A stretch of DNA of 64,000 bases from Acidobacteriota bacterium (GTDB taxonomy: Bacteria; Acidobacteriota; Terriglobia; Acidiferrales; UBA7541). The notes under the pieces were generated by a model. That model searched no databases. It was not told the origin of the DNA and saw only the letters and a program-made list of their open reading frames with translations. The DNA lies in contig QHZD01000017.1 of assembly GCA_003225315.1 (NCBI GenBank), positions 1 to 64,000 on the forward strand. Reading direction: 5' to 3'. Below are positions 1-8,191 of the stretch, piece by piece (position 1 is the stretch's first letter; each line of letters opens with the position of its first letter). The position numbers and the translations under genes were made by a program.

Positions 1-337
1 GAAGTGCCCGAGTGCTCGGCGTCAGCGACCAGCAACATGATGCGAAACGTTCCGGCGGTAACGACCAAAATACTGGCGTGCTCACCTCGCAATCTTGGGC
101 GGGAGCTCGATGTCAGAAAAACGCTCCTCTCCTTGCGGAAGGGGAATTGTTTTTTCTTGACATCCCCCCTTTATAGAACCCCGATTTTGACGGCTTTCAG
201 CCGCCCAAAGTTTTGCGAGGTCGCTCCCGCCCGCCCCGAGCAGCTCGGGGCCGTGTTTCGGCCGTGTGCAAGAGTCGGAGCAAACAGTTTGTAATGCAGG
301 CCGTAATGCATCCCGAATACCGAAAGGAGGAAAGCGC
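1..337. other. Window edge, no gene recognised
   Basis: No reading frame here resembles a protein I know. The short frames on both strands overlap each other and look like chance. A TTGACA hexamer at about 158 has no convincing -10 partner at 16-18 bp, so I call no promoter. The last bases hold the ribosome-binding site of the next gene. Confidence 0.5.
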
Positions 338-586
338 TTGGCACTTCTGAAGGCACCATCGAAACATCCAAAAACTACAACCCTGCAGGTCCGACTAGAG
401 GATGAAGTCCGACACAACTTGGACAGATACGCTGAGTTCATCGACGCAAACGCTTCTTACGTCGTCAGCGAAGCGCTCAAGCTGCTGTTTCGCAAGGATG
501 AGGACTTCAAGCGCTGGCTAGGCCAACACACCAACAGTCACGATCAAAAACAAATCCAAGGAGACGCTCTTACAAAGACCGCATAA
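338..586 (+). CDS. Small ribbon-helix-helix-like protein
   Basis: An 82-residue protein. The centre (TTLQVRLEDEVRHNLDRYAE, then a helix ending in SEALKLLF) fits the beta-strand/helix/helix plan of CopG/Arc-type ribbon-helix-helix DNA-binding proteins, often antitoxins or small repressors. The start is TTG at 338 because AAAGGAGG lies 7 bases upstream at 323-330. The longer in-frame ATG at 266 has no such site. The C-terminal 20 residues are polar and probably disordered. No toxin gene follows; the next 600 bases hold only a gene remnant. Function is inferred from fold-like pattern only. Confidence 0.6.
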   Translation: MALLKAPSKHPKTTTLQVRLEDEVRHNLDRYAEFIDANASYVVSEALKLLFRKDEDFKRWLGQHTNSHDQKQIQGDALTKTA

Positions 587-879
587 CAATATGAAGTCCT
601 CTCCAAAACAATTAGGTGTGCGCGAGAATACAGCGTCATCACGACGGCATGCTTCGCGCCTGGTAGTGGATTCGTTGCCATCGTTGTCTGAGACTCTGCC
701 GAGAGGTTCGCAGCATCGACACCCAACGCCAATCTTGGCATTGCGCGCAAGCGAGCTGGACGAACCAGGCATCACTAAGCCGCTGGACGCGGCCACAGGG
801 GGAGAAGAGGGAAGAGGCGCCAAAGCCTTGTCCGCGCCGGCGAAAGTCACCGCACCCAATGAGTCAAGGCAGGTATTCG

Positions 880-1150
880 AACCATTGATAAAGGAGCTGA
901 GCGCCTTCTGGAAGGCAGTTAGCTTTTCGGTGTGCTCGGTGATGGCTAATGCGCTTAGAGTGACAGCGACTTTGCCCTTGCGATTCACGAATCTTCCCAT
1001 TAGGTCGGCGGTCAGAGATCCGCTCGCCATGGTATCCACAGAAACAACCGCGATTCTGCTGGTGTCAGGCGCATCCGTGGATACGCAAACAACGGGGATT
1101 TTCGAGCGCGACGCGCGGCGCATCCAGGTGCCCAGGTCGCGCGGATGCAA
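880..1150 (-). pseudogene. LacI-family sugar-binding domain remnant
   Basis: About 90 residues read well on the minus strand: IPVVCVSTDAPDTSRIAVVS, then VDTMASGSLTADLMGRF, then KGKVAVTLSALAITEHTEK. This is the ligand-binding core of LacI/GalR regulators or periplasmic sugar-binding proteins. There is no HTH upstream, and beyond about residue 90 the frame turns into unrelated sequence, so both ends are missing. I read it as a decayed fragment of a regulator. The overlapping 190-codon plus-strand frame (591-1163) is its shadow. Confidence 0.6.
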
Positions 1151-1629
1151 GCAAGGAGAATGAGAAGCTCTATGAGGGAGTACCCAGTTCGGTTCCGATC
1201 ACCCAGTTTTCTGCGTGAGCGAACATTCATTTCTACCCCTCAACAAAACTCTGCGACGTTTCCAGCCCATCGGATGGCGTGTTCTCGCAATCGTCGCGGT
1301 CATAAGAGGGTGCTAATGACAGAGACGGCTACGAACCGCGCGAAGGGCCGTCACTGTCCCCCAGCTAACATATAGAGCGAAGTACGGTTACCGTAAACTG
1401 GCCTCAGGCACAGAATTGGTTCACTGGCCGGAAGTTTGATCGTCCAGACCATTTGGCATTTTCGTTGTTAACGTAACCGAGTCCCTAAGAAGAACGCGCT
1501 TACACAGCAACGGGAGGAGCGGAGGGAAAGAAAAGCTAGAAAGCCGAGAGGAAGAAAGGCGAAGAGCGATTCAAGGCGAAGGAGATAGCGACCTATAGTC
1601 GCCGCAACAGGGAGCAGCGGGGCGGGGAG
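1151..1629. other. Intergenic, no feature seen
   Basis: About 480 bases between the LacI remnant and the 3' end of the Tol-Pal cluster. I see no coding frame with family resemblance, no RNA gene and no strong hairpin. It may hold further remnants of the LacI-type gene. Confidence 0.4.
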
Positions 1630-2580
1630 TTAGCGGGAGGCGGCGGTGATGGGGACGCCGAGTTCCTTGAGTTTGGCGCGGGCGAGGCGATCTTCGTCGC
1701 TGCCGGGGAAACGTTTGATGACTTCGCGGAGTTCGCGGACGCCGCCGTTCTTTTGGCCGAGTTCAAGAAGTGCCATGCCTTTTCGGAGACGCGCGGGGCC
1801 GAGCTTGAAACTCTTGGGATAGTTGGAGAGGACTTTGTCGTAGGCTGCGACGGCGTCAACATACTGCTTCTGCTTGTAAAAGATTTCGCCGAGGTAGAAC
1901 TGAGCGTTGGAGGCGAGATCGGTTTCGGAGTAATACTTGAGGTAGTCCTCAAATTCGGAGCGGGCGAGATCGTATTTGCCGCTGGTGATGTCGCGAAGAC
2001 CGTTGGAATAGAGCGTGTCGGCGGAAGGCGCGCCAGCGGGAATGCCGCCGGAACCAGAGCCTCCAGAATAAGCGGTGGGCTTTGTTGTACCGGTCGTGCC
2101 GGTGGAGGAAGTGGGAGTGGCGAGGCCCGCGGCCGGAGCCGACGTGGCGCCACTGGAGATCTTGGCATCGAGACTCTGCACGGAGTTCTGGAGATCAACG
2201 AGCTGCTGGTTGAGTTTGCCGAGGCGGGACTTAATTTCTTCGAGGTTGTCCGAAAGACCCTGGACCTGCGTGGACATCGTGTCCAGGCGCGCGCCGGCAT
2301 TGGCCTGAACGTCCTGGACGGACTTCTGGAGCGAGCTCATGGTGGAGCCAAGCTTGCCGACGGTGTCACTGGATTGGCTGATGAGCGTCTTCATGACAGT
2401 GTTGTCTTGAGTGACTTGCGTGGAGAGATCCTTCTGGCCCTGGAGAAGGGAGGTGACGTCGCGCTGAAGCTCGATAAGTTCACGGGCGACGGCTTCGGCA
2501 GGACGAGGGCCGACCAGGCTTCCGGCGAGAGCGCCGGCCAAAACGGCGGCGCTAAAAATAGCAATGTGACGAATACGCAT
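1630..2580 (-). CDS. ybgF: Tol-Pal accessory protein YbgF/CpoB
   Basis: A 316-residue periplasmic protein. It has an N-terminal signal peptide (MRIRHIAIFSAAVLAGALAG), a coiled-coil region of about 110 residues, a Ser/Thr/Gly-rich linker and a C-terminal TPR region (NGLRDITSGKYDLARSEFED, FYLGEIFYKQKQYVDAVAAY). This is the YbgF/CpoB plan; the family links Tol-Pal to cell-wall synthesis during constriction. The start is ATG 2580: AGGAGG abuts an ATG at 2586, so only the second ATG has usable spacing (6 bases). It is the last gene of the minus-strand Tol-Pal set, about 200 bases after pal. Confidence 0.9.
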   Translation of the reverse strand: MRIRHIAIFSAAVLAGALAGSLVGPRPAEAVARELIELQRDVTSLLQGQKDLSTQVTQDNTVMKTLISQSSDTVGKLGSTMSSLQKSVQDVQANAGARLDTMSTQVQGLSDNLEEIKSRLGKLNQQLVDLQNSVQSLDAKISSGATSAPAAGLATPTSSTGTTGTTKPTAYSGGSGSGGIPAGAPSADTLYSNGLRDITSGKYDLARSEFEDYLKYYSETDLASNAQFYLGEIFYKQKQYVDAVAAYDKVLSNYPKSFKLGPARLRKGMALLELGQKNGGVRELREVIKRFPGSDEDRLARAKLKELGVPITAASR

Positions 2581-2779
2581 GAACATCCTCCTAAGGGCTA
2601 CTAAGGGACTCCGCAGGGCTGCAAACGAATGAAGGCTGCTGGGCAGCCAACAAAAAATCCTACAGGCCAGGGGAACAACTCCCACTCTAATAAGAGAGCC
2701 GCGAGGTGGCAAGGGTTTGCCTGGCCTCGCGGCTGAATTCGTTACCAAACGGTCATGGCGGCGGACAGGGTGAAGCGGC

Positions 2780-3523
2780 TCAGTTAGCTTTGACGAAGTG
2801 GCCGCGGCGGTTCTGCTGCCAGCAGGCTTCGTTGCTCTCCCTGCAGAAAGGCTTCTCCTTGCCGAAGCTGACAGTGCTCAAGCGGTCAGCAGAAACGCCC
2901 AGAGAAACGAGATACTGTTTGACGGCGTTGGCTCGGCGGTCGCCGAGACCGAGGTTGTACTCGGTGGAACCACGCTCGTCGCAATGGCCTTCGACGGTGA
3001 CCTTGATGGACGGGTGCGCTTTCAGGTAATCAGCGGTTTTCGAGAGCGCCGTACGAGCGTCGGGACGAATGTCTGCTTTGTCGTAGTCGAAATAGGCGTC
3101 GCGCACTTCCTGGTTAAAATCGGGCTCGGGCTCCACTTTCTGAGGCGGTGGAGGAGGCGCATTGACGGTGACAGTAGCCGTGGCGCTGGTGGAGCCGCCA
3201 GGGCCGGACGCGGTAATCGTGTAGGTCGCGGTGTCGGAGGGCGTGACCTTGGCTGTGCCCTGAGCCGGCACGGCGCCAACTCCTGGATCGATGGAGAGTT
3301 GCGTAGCGTCCGTAGAATTCCAGCTCAAAGTGGACGATTCACCTGCATTGACGGAAGACGGGCTAGCCTGCAAAGTTACCGTGGGACGCGCGGGCGCTGG
3401 TGCGGGCGCTGGCGGCGTTGGCGGCGGCGCGACGGTTTTCTTGCCGCAACCAACGATAAGAGCAGCAGCGGCGAACGCGACGAGGAAACCGGCGCGGTAG
3501 AGCGAGCGTGAAACCGAGTACAT
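2780..3523 (-). CDS. pal: Peptidoglycan-associated lipoprotein Pal
   Basis: A 247-residue outer-membrane lipoprotein. The signal peptide ends in a lipobox (LIVGC, Cys about residue 26), followed by a Pro/Ala linker. The C-terminal OmpA-like domain (about 130-247) binds peptidoglycan; VEGHCDERGSTEYNLGLGDR and RANAVKQYL are typical Pal motifs. Between linker and OmpA domain lies an extra Ig-like beta domain (about 45-122; VTLQASPSSVNAGESSTLSW ... TATYTITASGPGGS) that short Pal proteins lack. AGGAGG sits 6 bases before the ATG. It follows tolB in the cluster. Confidence 0.92.
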   Translation of the reverse strand: MYSVSRSLYRAGFLVAFAAAALIVGCGKKTVAPPPTPPAPAPAPARPTVTLQASPSSVNAGESSTLSWNSTDATQLSIDPGVGAVPAQGTAKVTPSDTATYTITASGPGGSTSATATVTVNAPPPPPQKVEPEPDFNQEVRDAYFDYDKADIRPDARTALSKTADYLKAHPSIKVTVEGHCDERGSTEYNLGLGDRRANAVKQYLVSLGVSADRLSTVSFGKEKPFCRESNEACWQQNRRGHFVKAN

Positions 3524-3757
3524 GCTTATCCTCCTGGACTATAAGATCCCGTGAATGTCCCACCAGGGCCAACATGGTACCACCAGCGGGCTGGGTCCGG
3601 GTAATATCTCGTATCACGATATATTATACATGGCGCAAGAATGCCTGCCTGGGATTACGCGAAAAAGTAAACCTTGATTGTTTCAACAGAGCCCCAAAGA
3701 AAAGCACCGTGCATTGGTGAGATGCATGAGCCGGCCGGTCTGGTTCCAAAAAGTTTT

Positions 3758-5104
3758 TCACTTTGGCGACCAATTGGGCGATTCGTTGTGGCCGCCGGTG
3801 GTTAGCTGGCGCGCTTGAGAGCCATCAGCGAGCATAGTCCAGATCTGCCGCGTGCCGCCACGGGTGGATTCAAAGACAAGGTGGCGGCCATCAGGAGCCC
3901 AACTGGGGCGCTCATTGCGGCCCTGGTCACGCGTCAACTCCACAAGCTGGCGGGTGACTGGGTCTATGACGTAGAGGTCGTAGTTATCGTTGGGGCGGCG
4001 CCAACTGAAAGCCAGTAACTGGCCGCTGGGGTGCCAGGCGGGGTCGATGACGTAGCCCTTGTCCGGCAGGTCGAGTTTGGTCGTGCTAGTGCCGTCGGAA
4101 TTCATCAGGTAAAGCTGGGGAGTGCCGCCGCGATCGCTGACGAACGCGATGGTCTGGCCGGTTTTCGGATTCCAAGTGGGGGACATGCTGGCGCCGTTGG
4201 CGTTGGTCAAGCGCTTGGGGCGCCCGCCATTAATGTCAGAAACGTACAGCTCGGGATTGCCTTGCATTGAAGAAGAAAAAATAATCTGCGTGCCGTCGGG
4301 AGACCATGCAGGAGTGATATTGGTGCCGTGAAAGCGTGGGAAGGAAACGAGTTTGCCGCTGTCCATCGAATACATGCAAATCTGCGCGCTCGTGAGGCCC
4401 GTGGATGGAGCGAAACAAGTGAAAGCGATGCGCGAAACGTCGGGCGACCAGCGGGGCGTCAGGGCAATGGATTTCAGGTTTGTCAACTGGCGCTGATTTG
4501 AGCCGTCATAATCCATAACCCAGATTTCCTTGGGGCCGCTGCGGGAGCTTACAAATGCGATTTGCGTTCCGGCGACGCCGGGGAGACCCCCAGAGAGCTT
4601 GGCGATGATTTCGTCGGCAAACTGGTGTGCAAATTTTCGGACTTGAAGATCGGTGGGAGCGCCGCGATAGACTTTTCCAACGACTGCCGGCGAAGAAGGA
4701 TTGCGGACGTCATAGAGCCAGGCTTCGATGGCAACTTCGGCGGTGGACTCGGTGAGATTGCCGAAGCCAAGGAAATTGGCGTTGGTGGGGGGATCCATCC
4801 AAATGGCTGGTTTCAGTTCGGCGGGCACGGTGGGGGGTTGCGTGGGATAAAAACTGGGGCTTGCAAGTTCAAAGATGCCGCTGTATTCGAGATCGTCGCG
4901 AACGACCTGGGTAAAAAGGGTGGCGTGGGACTTGGCGGCATCAGAACGGGCTGCGAAATCCGCGATGGCTATGCGGGGCTTTGCTTCACCGAGCCCGGTG
5001 GCAATTCTGATGCGGTCCTGGGCCGCAGCAGAGTGTGCTACGAGCAGGATAGCCGCGACGAAGAGCAGCGGCCTCGTAAAGTTCCCAAGATTCAGCACAT
5101 GCAC
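3758..5104 (-). CDS. tolB: Tol-Pal translocation protein TolB
   Basis: A 448-residue periplasmic protein with a signal peptide ending VAHSAAAQ, an N-terminal alpha/beta domain (PRIAIADFAARSD) and a C-terminal six-blade beta-propeller with repeated blade motifs (TPRWSPDVSRIAFT, TPAWSPDGTQIIFS, RPSWAPDGRHLVFE). Length and order match TolB, which binds Pal and links it to the inner-membrane Tol proteins. The start is GTG at 5104; a G-rich run precedes it. It lies between the TolA/TonB-like gene and pal. Confidence 0.93.
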   Translation of the reverse strand: MHVLNLGNFTRPLLFVAAILLVAHSAAAQDRIRIATGLGEAKPRIAIADFAARSDAAKSHATLFTQVVRDDLEYSGIFELASPSFYPTQPPTVPAELKPAIWMDPPTNANFLGFGNLTESTAEVAIEAWLYDVRNPSSPAVVGKVYRGAPTDLQVRKFAHQFADEIIAKLSGGLPGVAGTQIAFVSSRSGPKEIWVMDYDGSNQRQLTNLKSIALTPRWSPDVSRIAFTCFAPSTGLTSAQICMYSMDSGKLVSFPRFHGTNITPAWSPDGTQIIFSSSMQGNPELYVSDINGGRPKRLTNANGASMSPTWNPKTGQTIAFVSDRGGTPQLYLMNSDGTSTTKLDLPDKGYVIDPAWHPSGQLLAFSWRRPNDNYDLYVIDPVTRQLVELTRDQGRNERPSWAPDGRHLVFESTRGGTRQIWTMLADGSQARQLTTGGHNESPNWSPK

Positions 5105-5147
5105 CCCCCAGAGATTTGAAACACGTAGTTCCAGAAAGACACCCTTG

Positions 5148-5945
5148 CTACTGCATCAGCGAGAGATCGAAATCAAAGGTCACGTCCACATAGGATCCCA
5201 TGTAATCGTTGGGGAGCGCGCGGAACGAGTCAATGCTCTGCAGGGCCCTCAGAGCCGAATTGTCCATGGATGAGTTGCCGCCGCTTTGGGACATGCGAAT
5301 ATTAGAAATGGCGCCATTCGTGCTGATTCTGAATGTCACCACTGCATGGGCGCGGCGGGCCGCCCGTACGGCCGGATCAATGGTGGTCTGATCCCAGGCT
5401 TGGCGAACCCTGTTACGGACCGCATCCACATACCAAGGATAACGAGCGCCAAAGTCTCCGCCTCCTTGACCCATGGTGGCGACACCCGAGGACGCGCCGG
5501 GATTCTGGGTATAACCTGAGGAAACGTCAGGATTGCCCTGTTTGCCATAGGGTACATCGTTGTCGTGAACGGGCGCCTTATTCTCGAGGGTTCTGGACTT
5601 AGGCGAAGGAGGAAGTGGTTTTTCCTTCTCAAATTTTCGGATTTTCTCGGCATCGGTTTTCGGCTCGGGCGGTTTGGGAGGCTCTTCCTTGTGAAGACCC
5701 TTTGTGGGATCGATTGCCTTGCTTTCTTTGACCACGGATTCCATGGGCATGGGGATGCCGGCGGAAGTAACCAGGTTGACTTTCGTTCCGCCAAGTTTGC
5801 CTCCGACTCCGCCCCATGTGTCGCCGCGACGCTCGAGAAAGGAAGCGCCAACCACGGCCACGGTTAACAGGGCATGAAACACGACCGAGTAGAAGAGGTA
5901 ACTTTTGAGGTTGAAATCGTTCGCATTGGCGACGGCACTGGTCAT
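5148..5945 (-). CDS. TolA/TonB-type energy transducer
   Basis: A 265-residue protein with one N-terminal membrane helix (about 15-37), a long Pro/Glu/Lys-rich periplasm-spanning middle (EEPPKPPEPKTDAEKIRKFE) and a C-terminal TonB_C-like domain (about 165-265; VTFRISTNGAISNIRMSQSG, ALRALQSI). It stands where TolA does in Tol-Pal operons, directly after tolR (2-base gap), so TolA function is the best inference. The C-terminal domain is closer in pattern to TonB than to enterobacterial TolA, as in many non-proteobacteria. Confidence 0.85.
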   Translation of the reverse strand: MTSAVANANDFNLKSYLFYSVVFHALLTVAVVGASFLERRGDTWGGVGGKLGGTKVNLVTSAGIPMPMESVVKESKAIDPTKGLHKEEPPKPPEPKTDAEKIRKFEKEKPLPPSPKSRTLENKAPVHDNDVPYGKQGNPDVSSGYTQNPGASSGVATMGQGGGDFGARYPWYVDAVRNRVRQAWDQTTIDPAVRAARRAHAVVTFRISTNGAISNIRMSQSGGNSSMDNSALRALQSIDSFRALPNDYMGSYVDVTFDFDLSLMQ

Positions 5946-5947
5946 TT

Positions 5948-6367
5948 CTATCTCGTCCGCGCACGCTCGGTGAGGGGTTCCGTGACGATGCTGATGTTAT
6001 TGATGCCGGATTGGCGCAAGGCATCGATGACGGACGCAAACGCTCCGAAGGGCACGGTTTCATCACACCGCAAGAAGACGCTGCGCTGAGTACTTTTCAA
6101 TTGCGCATGAATCCTGGCCCCAAGTTCGTGAATACTGACGGGGTCATTGCCCAGGTAGACGCGCTGCGACTTGTCGAGGGTGACGACGAGACGATCCTGG
6201 CTGATATCTTTCACCGTGCGCGTCTTGGGGACGTCGACTTCGATGCCCGACTGCAGGATGGGGGCGGTGATCATGAAGATGATGAGCAGCACCAGCACCA
6301 CGTCCACAAACGGGACCATATTGATTTCGGAGAGCGAGGTCTGCGTCGATTTGGAGAGTTGCGGCAT
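5948..6367 (-). CDS. tolR: TolR/ExbD biopolymer transport protein
   Basis: A 139-residue inner-membrane protein. NMVPFVDVVLVLLIIFMITA contains the single membrane helix with the conserved Asp of the TolQR/ExbBD proton channel. A periplasmic domain follows (SGIEVDVPKTRT, VTLDKSQRVYLG, FGAFASVIDALRQSGI). Length and motif match the TolR/ExbD family. It sits between tolQ (44-base gap) and the TolA/TonB-like gene. Partner choice (Tol rather than TonB system) is inferred from the tolB-pal neighbours. Confidence 0.92.
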   Translation of the reverse strand: MPQLSKSTQTSLSEINMVPFVDVVLVLLIIFMITAPILQSGIEVDVPKTRTVKDISQDRLVVTLDKSQRVYLGNDPVSIHELGARIHAQLKSTQRSVFLRCDETVPFGAFASVIDALRQSGINNISIVTEPLTERARTR

Positions 6368-6411
6368 GTTCCCATTTTACCAAGGCGGCCGGTTGGGGCG
6401 GCCGCGAAAAT

Positions 6412-7038
6412 CTAATTCATGGCTTTTTCAATCAGCGCGGTCACTTCCAATGAAAAGGTATCCAAGCGCTGAGCGAGATCACGGATATTTTGCAAAAAAT
6501 GGTTATAGAAAATGACGGCGGGGATCGCGGCGAAAAGGCCCGCAGCAGTAGTGACGAGTGCTTCAGCGATGCCCGGTGCGACAGCGCGAAGGCTGGCAGC
6601 GCCTGCGCTGCCGAGGCCGGAAAAGGCATCAATGATGCCCCAAACGGTCCCGAAGAGGCCGATGAACGGCGACACCGCGCCCGTGGTGGCGAGCCAGGAC
6701 ATTCCCTTTTCCACCCGGCGAACTTCTTCGGCGGAAGCAAGCTGCATGCTGACGGTTACCGCCTGCAAACTCTTGAGCCTTGGCGGGTGCGGGTTGCTGG
6801 AAACACCGCCGACCTGGCTTTGCAACTCGCGATAGCCTGCCGCATAGACGTTGGCGAACGGCGAAGGCACCATGACAAGCGCTTGCGGGTTCGCGACACT
6901 GCGCGTGGCGCGAAAAATGCGCAGGAACTCGTCGCTTTTCCGCCGGATGCGGCCGAACATGCCTAGCTTCTGCAGAATCATGGCCCAGGAAACGACGGAA
7001 AAGAAAAGCAGAAGCAGGAGAACGATGCGCGCAACCAA
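6412..7038 (-). CDS. tolQ: TolQ/ExbB proton-channel subunit
   Basis: An inner-membrane protein of at least 208 residues with three membrane helices: VLLLLLFFSVVSWAMILQ, a second pair around SWLATTGAVSPFIGLFGTVW and VTTAAGLFAAIPAVIFYN. The GLFGTVWGII motif is typical of TolQ/ExbB. The start is uncertain. The frame stays open upstream to a stop at 7138-7140, and that extra stretch (GYVIFLFTAIFVTDLLDILK) looks like the usual TolQ N-terminus, yet it contains no ATG or GTG. TTG at 7038 is the first conventional candidate; ATT or CTG near 7070-7090 after a GAGGGG run is possible. Confidence 0.88.
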   Translation of the reverse strand: MVARIVLLLLLFFSVVSWAMILQKLGMFGRIRRKSDEFLRIFRATRSVANPQALVMVPSPFANVYAAGYRELQSQVGGVSSNPHPPRLKSLQAVTVSMQLASAEEVRRVEKGMSWLATTGAVSPFIGLFGTVWGIIDAFSGLGSAGAASLRAVAPGIAEALVTTAAGLFAAIPAVIFYNHFLQNIRDLAQRLDTFSLEVTALIEKAMN

Positions 7039-7222
7039 GCCGGTTTGCTTGAGAATGTCAAGGAGATCGGTGACAAAAATTGCGGTGAACAGAAAAATGA
7101 CGTACCCCTCAGTGGAAACGAAATTTTTTCTGGGCGTTCAAAACGTAGCACACGCATCCAGAGCACGCAACAAATAGGATGCAACTGTTTCTGAATCTGC
7201 TGCTTATCGGGCAAGGGGTGGC

Positions 7223-8113
7223 TTACTTACCCAGGACTTCGAGAGCGGCGCGGAAGCCTACGGCGAGTTCTTCAGCGGAACCGCGGCCCCAGTAGTGAAG
7301 AAAAATGACCGTAGGCTGCGTGCCGAGCATGTGGTGGTGAATGGCGACAACATCGAGCTTGTGAGAGCGAAGCGCCTTCAACACAGGCTCAACTTCGGAC
7401 TCGCGCATAGCGATGTCACCGGCGATTTGCGCGTCGGCTTCGTTGCCTGCTAAGGCAGCCCAGGAGTTCAGGCCCATGCGCGCATTGATCGTTGCGCCGT
7501 GCTCTTTGAGGTTGAGATCGTCGCGTCCGAGAGTGAACTTGTAAACAGAGCCGAGGGACTCTCCCTGTTGGCCAACGATCTTGTCCAGGGCGACGAGATT
7601 AAAGGCGGGCGCGGCGGCGGGAGCGCCCGATGGAGCCGTTGCGGGAGGCTTTGGGATGAGGTCCAGCGCGGGCTTGATGGAGTGCGCCAAATTCATAGCT
7701 TCACCGTGCCCGTGAACGTGCATGTAGAAGAGGCGCGGTTCTTCGAAGAAAAAATGGTTGTGCAACGCGGTGACTTCGATGCCGTGTTCAAGGAGGGCGG
7801 ACATGACCGGATTGACTTCGTCTTGCGTCAGGACGAGATCGCCCATGAGGACTTCGGCGCCGGTGTCGCCTTTGGTCATGGCCACCCAGCCGCCGAAGCC
7901 GAAAGGCGTCGGGGTGGACTGCCCGGCGATGGTCACCTTGAGATCATTGCGAGGGACATTTATCTTCAGCACTTTGGCTTTGAAATCGCCGCTACGGCTG
8001 AGGAACGCGAGAACTTCCTGATAGTCTTTGGGGACGTCCTGGGCCCCAACGGGAGCCGAACTTAGCAGCAGTGCAAACAAGGACGTAGCAAAAATAGCGC
8101 AGACGAGTTTCAT
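7223..8113 (-). CDS. DUF1259 (LppY/LpqO-like) secreted protein
   Basis: A 296-residue exported protein (signal peptide ending SSAPVGAQ). It contains two related halves, each with a G(W/L)xAW(V/A)xxxG-type strand and a His-rich motif: HGIEVTALHNHFFFEEPRLF with YMHVHGHGEA in the first, and KLDVVAIHHHMLGTQPTVIF with LHYWGRG in the second. This duplicated pattern is that of DUF1259, a family without settled function. The His clusters suggest metal binding (inference). GGAGG lies 6-7 bases before the ATG. It is divergent from miaB. Confidence 0.8.
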   Translation of the reverse strand: MKLVCAIFATSLFALLLSSAPVGAQDVPKDYQEVLAFLSRSGDFKAKVLKINVPRNDLKVTIAGQSTPTPFGFGGWVAMTKGDTGAEVLMGDLVLTQDEVNPVMSALLEHGIEVTALHNHFFFEEPRLFYMHVHGHGEAMNLAHSIKPALDLIPKPPATAPSGAPAAAPAFNLVALDKIVGQQGESLGSVYKFTLGRDDLNLKEHGATINARMGLNSWAALAGNEADAQIAGDIAMRESEVEPVLKALRSHKLDVVAIHHHMLGTQPTVIFLHYWGRGSAEELAVGFRAALEVLGK

Positions 8114-8191
8114 TGATGCTCCTCCAAATCCACTTTACTGCGAGACGGCGAAATTCGAAAGCAAAGCGCCGCCCGACAGAATAAAGCAGGT

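Noticed and set aside
158-177. TTGACA ... TATAGA as a promoter at the left edge
   Set aside because: The boxes are only 8 bases apart, far from the needed 16-18.
591-1163. 190-codon plus-strand frame
   Set aside because: Overlaps the recognisable LacI-type remnant on the minus strand and has no family resemblance.
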